From positions 5,298,472 to 5,362,471 of the forward strand of contig NC_059404.1 of NCBI RefSeq assembly GCF_905220565.1: DNA of 64,000 bases, given 5' to 3'. Under the pieces are notes generated by a model. It was not told the DNA's origin, did not search any database, and saw only the letters and a list, made by a program, of their open reading frames with translations. How positions within the stretch are numbered: position 1 is the stretch's first letter; each line of letters starts with the position of its first letter. The DNA comes from Melitaea cinxia (Eukaryota > Arthropoda > Insecta > Lepidoptera > Nymphalidae). Shown piece by piece: positions 59,697-64,000 of the stretch. The position numbers were made by a program, and so were the translations under genes.

Positions 59697-60340
59697 AATA
59701 AAATAAATAAAAAAATAATAATAATAAAAAAGCCTTTTATTTCTTGCGTATTTTAGACAAAAGTACCAAGAAAAAAAATACATCTAACATAAGTTAATGT
59801 ATACATTTAACAGAAAAATACTTTTTTTTTTCTAAGAACTTAAGTATTTTGTTATTTCACTTGGTTTCACAAAAACAACTTTAAACTAAACTTTAACTCT
59901 TTCCTATTTTATGCAATTAGAATTAAAAATAAGTATTATTCTATTATTATGTTAAAAAACAATATTAAATGAAGTTTAATCAAATTAAAATATATACATT
60001 AAAATAAACAAAATCTAATCGAATCAAGTAAAATTATTCAAATAAATCAAACAGGATCTTAGCTAGACAATTTCAATGTATTATAACTTAAATTAAAAAT
60101 AATTAACAAAGTCAATAAAGTCAAATTAAATCAACAATTAAATATGGAAATTAAATCAATGTATACATATCAAAAGATAAGATTAGTAACAATAAATAAG
60201 CAATATGTAATAATTAATTATTATTAATCATACCTATTCATCTTTCGTTTGTAATATGATTGCAATGCGATATTGCATTAACATTTAAATTTATAAATTA
60301 GAACTAAAAAATAAAATTCTCATAACCAATTTATTTTATA
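59697..60340 (-). mobile_element. 644-bp insertion with 36-bp target duplication, probable LINE 3' end
   Basis: Flanked by perfect 36-bp direct repeats (59661-59696 and 60341-60376, starting AACACAAACACCGCG). On the minus strand the insert ends AAATAAAAGGCTTTTTT then TTA units, like a non-LTR retrotransposon tail. The rest is AT-rich with no frame. It interrupts an older repeat containing GGTCCAGCCGTTTCGG. Confidence 0.7.
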
Positions 60341-60376
60341 AACACAAACACCGCGACACGAGAATTCTATATATTA

Positions 60377-60689
60377 GAGATAAAAAATGCAATAGTCAAC
60401 GAATTAGAAACATCTTCTAAAACCATAGAGCAACACGGAGGGGAGTAGCCATTGCGTTTGTTACCGATACAAAACTGTCTGTCATTTTTTGCGGGGGGAA
60501 ATTACACACATGCACACTTTATCCAATTCCCACACAAAAATAATCGTCGGTCACTACGAAACTACCAACCACCTAACCCACCTAACCTAACCCAAAAAAT
60601 TCCTTACATTGCGTGCGCTGCAAAAACTAATGATAATAGAAATATATAATGTAGTAAGACTTTGTACAACACATCATTATCTACAATAA
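60377..60689. other. gene-free stretch
   Basis: No gene. A 26-base segment at 60427-60452 is repeated in inverted orientation at 62921-62946. Confidence 0.55.
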
Positions 60690-60964
60690 TTGTATTTGCT
60701 CGCAAACGAAAAAAAAAAAAACCACTTCAATTACATCGACAAGTAATACAATATACGTAATATATACGCGTTATCAAAGGTTACTCAAAAAGTTGTTATC
60801 AGATCTCGATTAAATTTAAACTCGACCACATGATAAACATCGGCTTTCTATTAAATTAAAAATCATCAAAATCGGTCCACCCAGTCAAAAGTTCTGAAGT
60901 AACATACATAAAAAAATACAATCGAATTAAGAACCTCCTCCTTTTTTGGAAGTCGGTTAAAAAG
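60690..60964 (+). repeat. modular inverted-end repeat, copy E (single module)
   Basis: Ends as in the other copies (GTATTTGCTCGCAAACG at left, CTTTTTTGGAAGTCGG at right) but with only one internal module, passing from AAAATCATCAAAATCGGT straight to CCACCCAGTCAAAAGTTC. This looks like loss of a module by recombination between matching sites. Confidence 0.8.
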
Positions 60965-61336
60965 TGTCGCGACAGCATATGTCTAACTATTATAATTATG
61001 TCACAATACGTTTGGTGCAACGTTGTTGTGCCAAACAATGCCAGTCTACAATAAACGATTTAAAGTTAACATACATTTTGAGGAGTTGATGATGTACACG
61101 GTGATGTCAACGAATCGGGAATAGGGAGCGTAGCACTAATGGCATCATAAGATGATAGCTTATCATCTGCTAGATTTAATGATTTGTTGATGACTCTGAA
61201 AGGATGGACATTGTTAATTTTCAAAGTTTATAAATCTAAGCTTCATTTCACTACTATGACTAAGGTGAACCATATCTTGATTACCTTGTACATGAGACAA
61301 AAAAAACTTACGGGACAAAAACAGTGTGGCGTTAGT
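60965..61336. other. gene-free stretch
   Basis: Non-coding. No repeat recognised before the R1 insertion site. Confidence 0.5.
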
Positions 61337-61352
61337 GTTACTTTGGTGCCCT

Positions 61353-62111
61353 TTTTGTTATCGCAGGGGAACCCATTTACGGGTGATATCCAGGACGCCC
61401 GGGTAGGCAGTCCTAGACCGTATGTCGGCTTCAACACTTGGGGGTGCACTACCGACCAAACCCCTGCGGGAGCCTTTAGCCGCTTTAATTGGAGGGTCCC
61501 GGATCTGCAGGCAACAGGATCCTTCCAGCGACCGGCTGGCCTCGGCGAAATGGCCAGACTTCTCCTCCATGGGGACTGTCCGGCTCACCTCTGAACAATC
61601 CGGACGACGCCATGTCTAGCAGGACCGGGTTCCCATCCCGGCCCGACACGAGCACAGAGGCGTCACTGGAGGTGCATTAAGTCGCCTCCTACGCACCCCC
61701 GTTCGTTGGCTGCGGACGGAAGCCTCGTCGGTGGCCTCCTCTCTCATCCACTCGTCGTTCTCCTTCTAGAACATTACTGTTTTGCAGAAGGAGACCATCG
61801 CTTTCCAGGACTCGTTGTCGCCGAGCATCGCGGTGATGACGCTCGGCAGTGACAAGTCTCCTCCGAGGACTGTCGTCAGATCGCGACGCAGCGCCACCCA
61901 TCTCGGGCACACCTCGAGAGTGTGCTGGGCAGAGTCCACCGCCGCGCCACAATCGTGACATCCAGTCGTCGGCTCCTTTTGAGCCGTCCGACACAAGTAT
62001 TCACCAAAGCAGCCGTGCCCGGTGAGAACTTGCGTCAGACGGAAGGTGAGGGGCTTGCGCTTACGGCGCATCCACCGCACAAGGACCGGGCGCAACGCAG
62101 CCGTTACGCGA
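61353..62111 (-). pseudogene. R1-clade LINE 3' fragment with 16-bp target duplication
   Basis: A 5'-truncated non-LTR element on the minus strand, much more GC-rich than its surroundings. It encodes TFRLTQVLTGHGCFGEYL, CHDCGAAVDSAQHTLEVCPR (Cys-x2-Cys-x8-His-x4-Cys) and LTTVLGGDL, the C-terminal zinc-binding region after the RT in R1-type LINEs. A stop at 61766-61768 ends the frame. Flanking direct repeats GTTACTTTGGTGCCCT lie at 61337-61352 and 62112-62127. Open frames on the + strand here are shadows. Confidence 0.88.
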
Positions 62112-62127
62112 GTTACTTTGGTGCCCT

Positions 62128-63245
62128 CGACTAATCCTTCTATTGTTCGCCAACACTTGAAAGTTAGTGGTATCGATATGATCAGAACAAATTACACAAT
62201 TTTTGTGGGCGTCCAGGTTAATCTGTTATTACAATTTTTTTCCATGTGTCCCTTAAATTTGGATTTTTAGAAAACCTGCCAAATTTTTATATAAAAAATT
62301 ATGGTCAAAGTTCACATTAAGTAATTCTAGTAAAATGTATTAATACTCATAATACGTGTATTATATTTAATTTAATGCAATTTTATTATATAGCTATGTT
62401 TATTAAAAAAAGCTAGCAACATAATATTTTAAATAAATCAAAATCTCAAAAATGTCTGTCTCCTCTTTTGCCTTTGCCGTTTTTATCGATAACCATCTAC
62501 AAACAAACCGGTAACAACACTATCGCTCGGCGACAGTGACTTCTCGGAAATAGACTTCGATCAGTCGTTCGACCGATCCGCATATTGTATGAGGGCGAGC
62601 GGCCTGTGTTGGTAAACAAATCGAGTCAACACGACCGATAATATTTGTAATTTTTAAGTTTAAAAAAGGTTTAAAAGAAGTATACAAGTAATAATGTGAT
62701 TAAAAAATACTTACGTATGAAAGGTAACGCCCCGTTTAAGTAAATTTGACGTGGCAGATCTTTTTTTGCAGCAAAAAACAGAACAATTTGGCATTTTTTG
62801 AAGGACGTTGATTCAATCGCGCAACTAGATTTAGTCTAGTGATCAGTGCGGCTGAAACTAGTTTTATTGCATGCATATGGCCATTTGGCCTTATACCTTG
62901 ACAGAGGGGAACGCCTGTACATGGCTACTCCCCTCCGTGTTGCTCTTTGTTTTCGACACATTAATATATCACCCCGAACTCACCCTCCTCGTCCAAGAGA
63001 TGGCGTTAGTTTGTATGACTATTTCTGAATTACGATAATGTAGGCGAGTTTCACACCCCTGCTGGAGTGGGTACTGGGTAGGACAATTGCCATATCTTTT
63101 GTACTAAAATGTCAATGTCAAATGTACAACATTAAAACATAACCTATTGTAAGTTTTAGATTTACTTACCTTTGAAAATCGTTTTATGAATAACTCAGGT
63201 TATATTGAGATTTAAATTCACAAAACATACAAATTTTATTACACA
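62128..63245. other. upstream region of the prefoldin gene
   Basis: Gene-free. About 62510-62630 is moderately GC-rich and may be a transposon relic. 62921-62946 matches 60427-60452 inverted. The final 200 bases before the start codon must hold the prefoldin promoter, but no TATA box stands out. Confidence 0.5.
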
Positions 63246-63614
63246 ATGGCTGAAGAAGTGCAAAAGAAATGGCAGAAAGAGTTCGAGATTTTCAATAATT
63301 TGAAAAAAGAATACCACAAGGCTGTGGCTCAAAAGCAACAATTGGACAGCCAATTGAATGAGAATAAAGCTGTTAAAGAGGAACTTTCATTATTAAAAAA
63401 GGATGCAGATGTCTATAAACTCATTGGACCAGTATTAGTTAAGCAAGACCTAGAAGAAGCAAAACAGAATGTGGCCAAACGATTGGAATATATAAGTAAA
63501 GAAATAAAAAGAACTGATGGAAATATTTCGGCTTTAGAGAATAAACAAGAAGCTGTTGCTGAAAATTTAAACAAATTAAAGAGTAACCTTGATAGTTTAA
63601 AGATTGCTGCCTAA
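63246..63614 (+). CDS. Pfdn6: prefoldin subunit 6
   Basis: A 122-residue, single-exon protein starting at ATG in the context ACACAATGGCT. It is a beta-type prefoldin: a long N-terminal helix (QKKWQKEFEIFNNLKKEYHK), the central VKEELSLLKKDADVYKLIGP and VLVKQDLEEAKQNVAKRLEY hairpin region, then EIKRTDGNISALENKQ and a second coiled-coil helix. The family member in vertebrates is slightly longer (about 129 residues). In the cytosol, prefoldin is a six-subunit chaperone that captures unfolded actin and tubulin and passes them to the TRiC/CCT chaperonin; subunit 6 is one of its four beta subunits. No intron is seen. It is unrelated in function to the peroxidase upstream. Confidence 0.96.
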   Translation: MAEEVQKKWQKEFEIFNNLKKEYHKAVAQKQQLDSQLNENKAVKEELSLLKKDADVYKLIGPVLVKQDLEEAKQNVAKRLEYISKEIKRTDGNISALENKQEAVAENLNKLKSNLDSLKIAA

Positions 63615-63634
63615 TTTTTGATAATATAGTGTAT

Positions 63635-63640
63635 AATAAA
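63635..63640 (+). promoter_or_regulatory. polyadenylation signal of prefoldin gene
   Basis: AATAAA 21 bases after the stop codon, the first such hexamer downstream. Confidence 0.6.
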
Positions 63641-64000
63641 CTGTAAATTTGTGTTAATCTTATAATTATTTACTTTCTTTGTCACTTAAACCCTATTAGA
63701 TGTTCACCATTTATTTATGTAACATTGACAAACATTGGAATAAGCTTACTTTACAAATATTACATTTGTGTGAAGTCTCATTTTTACATTTTATTAATAT
63801 GAACAAAACATAAAATTGAGAAATCTTGTTTATGTTGTTTTATTGAAAAGACGATGCTAACGAAAATAATATTAAAAAGAAAACTTTAAACAGATAAGAA
63901 GAAAGTAATAAACAATACAAGGGATGCATGAAGGTGTGAAGGGTATGTTAGTTTGATTAGGTAATAATTAAAAACAAAATAAAACAAAAAACCTGCTTTC
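63641..64000. other. gene-free end of window
   Basis: AT-rich sequence downstream of the prefoldin gene; nothing recognised. Confidence 0.6.

Noticed and set aside
61184..61680. Plus-strand frames across the R1 fragment
   Set aside because: The minus strand encodes the recognisable R1 C-terminus; the plus frames are shadows.
62519..62610. Short acidic frame (GDSDFSEIDFDQSFD) as a transposase N-terminus
   Set aside because: Only about 30 codons, no start, no further domain; not enough to support a call.

Overview
The window looks like a stretch of an AT-rich insect nuclear genome, most probably a moth or butterfly. This is inferred from GT-AG introns, an animal haem peroxidase gene, a prefoldin gene, tRNA-derived SINEs, and several short elements that begin A|TC and end CTAG|T, the last with a terminal motif familiar from lepidopteran Helitron-like repeats. 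No species can be named from the sequence alone.

Layout. Positions 1-29160 contain no gene I can support; they hold AT-rich DNA with scattered transposon relics (Helitron-like pieces, SINE fragments, four copies of one RTE/SINE-tailed family across the window, a dead LINE C-terminus, and modular repeats ending in an inverted GAAGTCGGTT). About 29160-34180 is an apparently complete CR1/Jockey-group LINE with ORF1 (coiled coil plus FP-like C-terminal domain), an unusual tandemly repeated inter-ORF open frame, and ORF2 (endonuclease plus reverse transcriptase, catalytic residues intact). Positions 36177-56466 carry a 14-exon animal haem peroxidase gene on the + strand; I reconstructed every junction by GT-AG signal and phase. 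Its first coding exon (with the start codon) was not found. The introns hold a 1.0 kb inverted-repeat DNA transposon with G-quadruplex-prone ends, a modular repeat, SINEs and Helitron-like elements. Positions 56467-63100 are again transposon-rich: nested repeats, an R1-clade LINE remnant with a 16-bp target duplication, and a 644-bp insertion between perfect 36-bp direct repeats. Positions 63246-63614 encode prefoldin subunit 6 in a single exon.

The main point of interest is the peroxidase. Its last exon adds about 739 residues of highly charged, apparently disordered sequence to a normal secreted peroxidase domain. That exon has almost no methionine, lies in phase with the preceding exon, and carries a furin-like basic site near its start. 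An alternative end formed by reading through the last intron would give an ordinary-length peroxidase. A secreted peroxidase with a large, possibly cleavable acidic tail is the best candidate here for something undescribed. The second candidate is the family of modular repeats that differ in the number of internal units.
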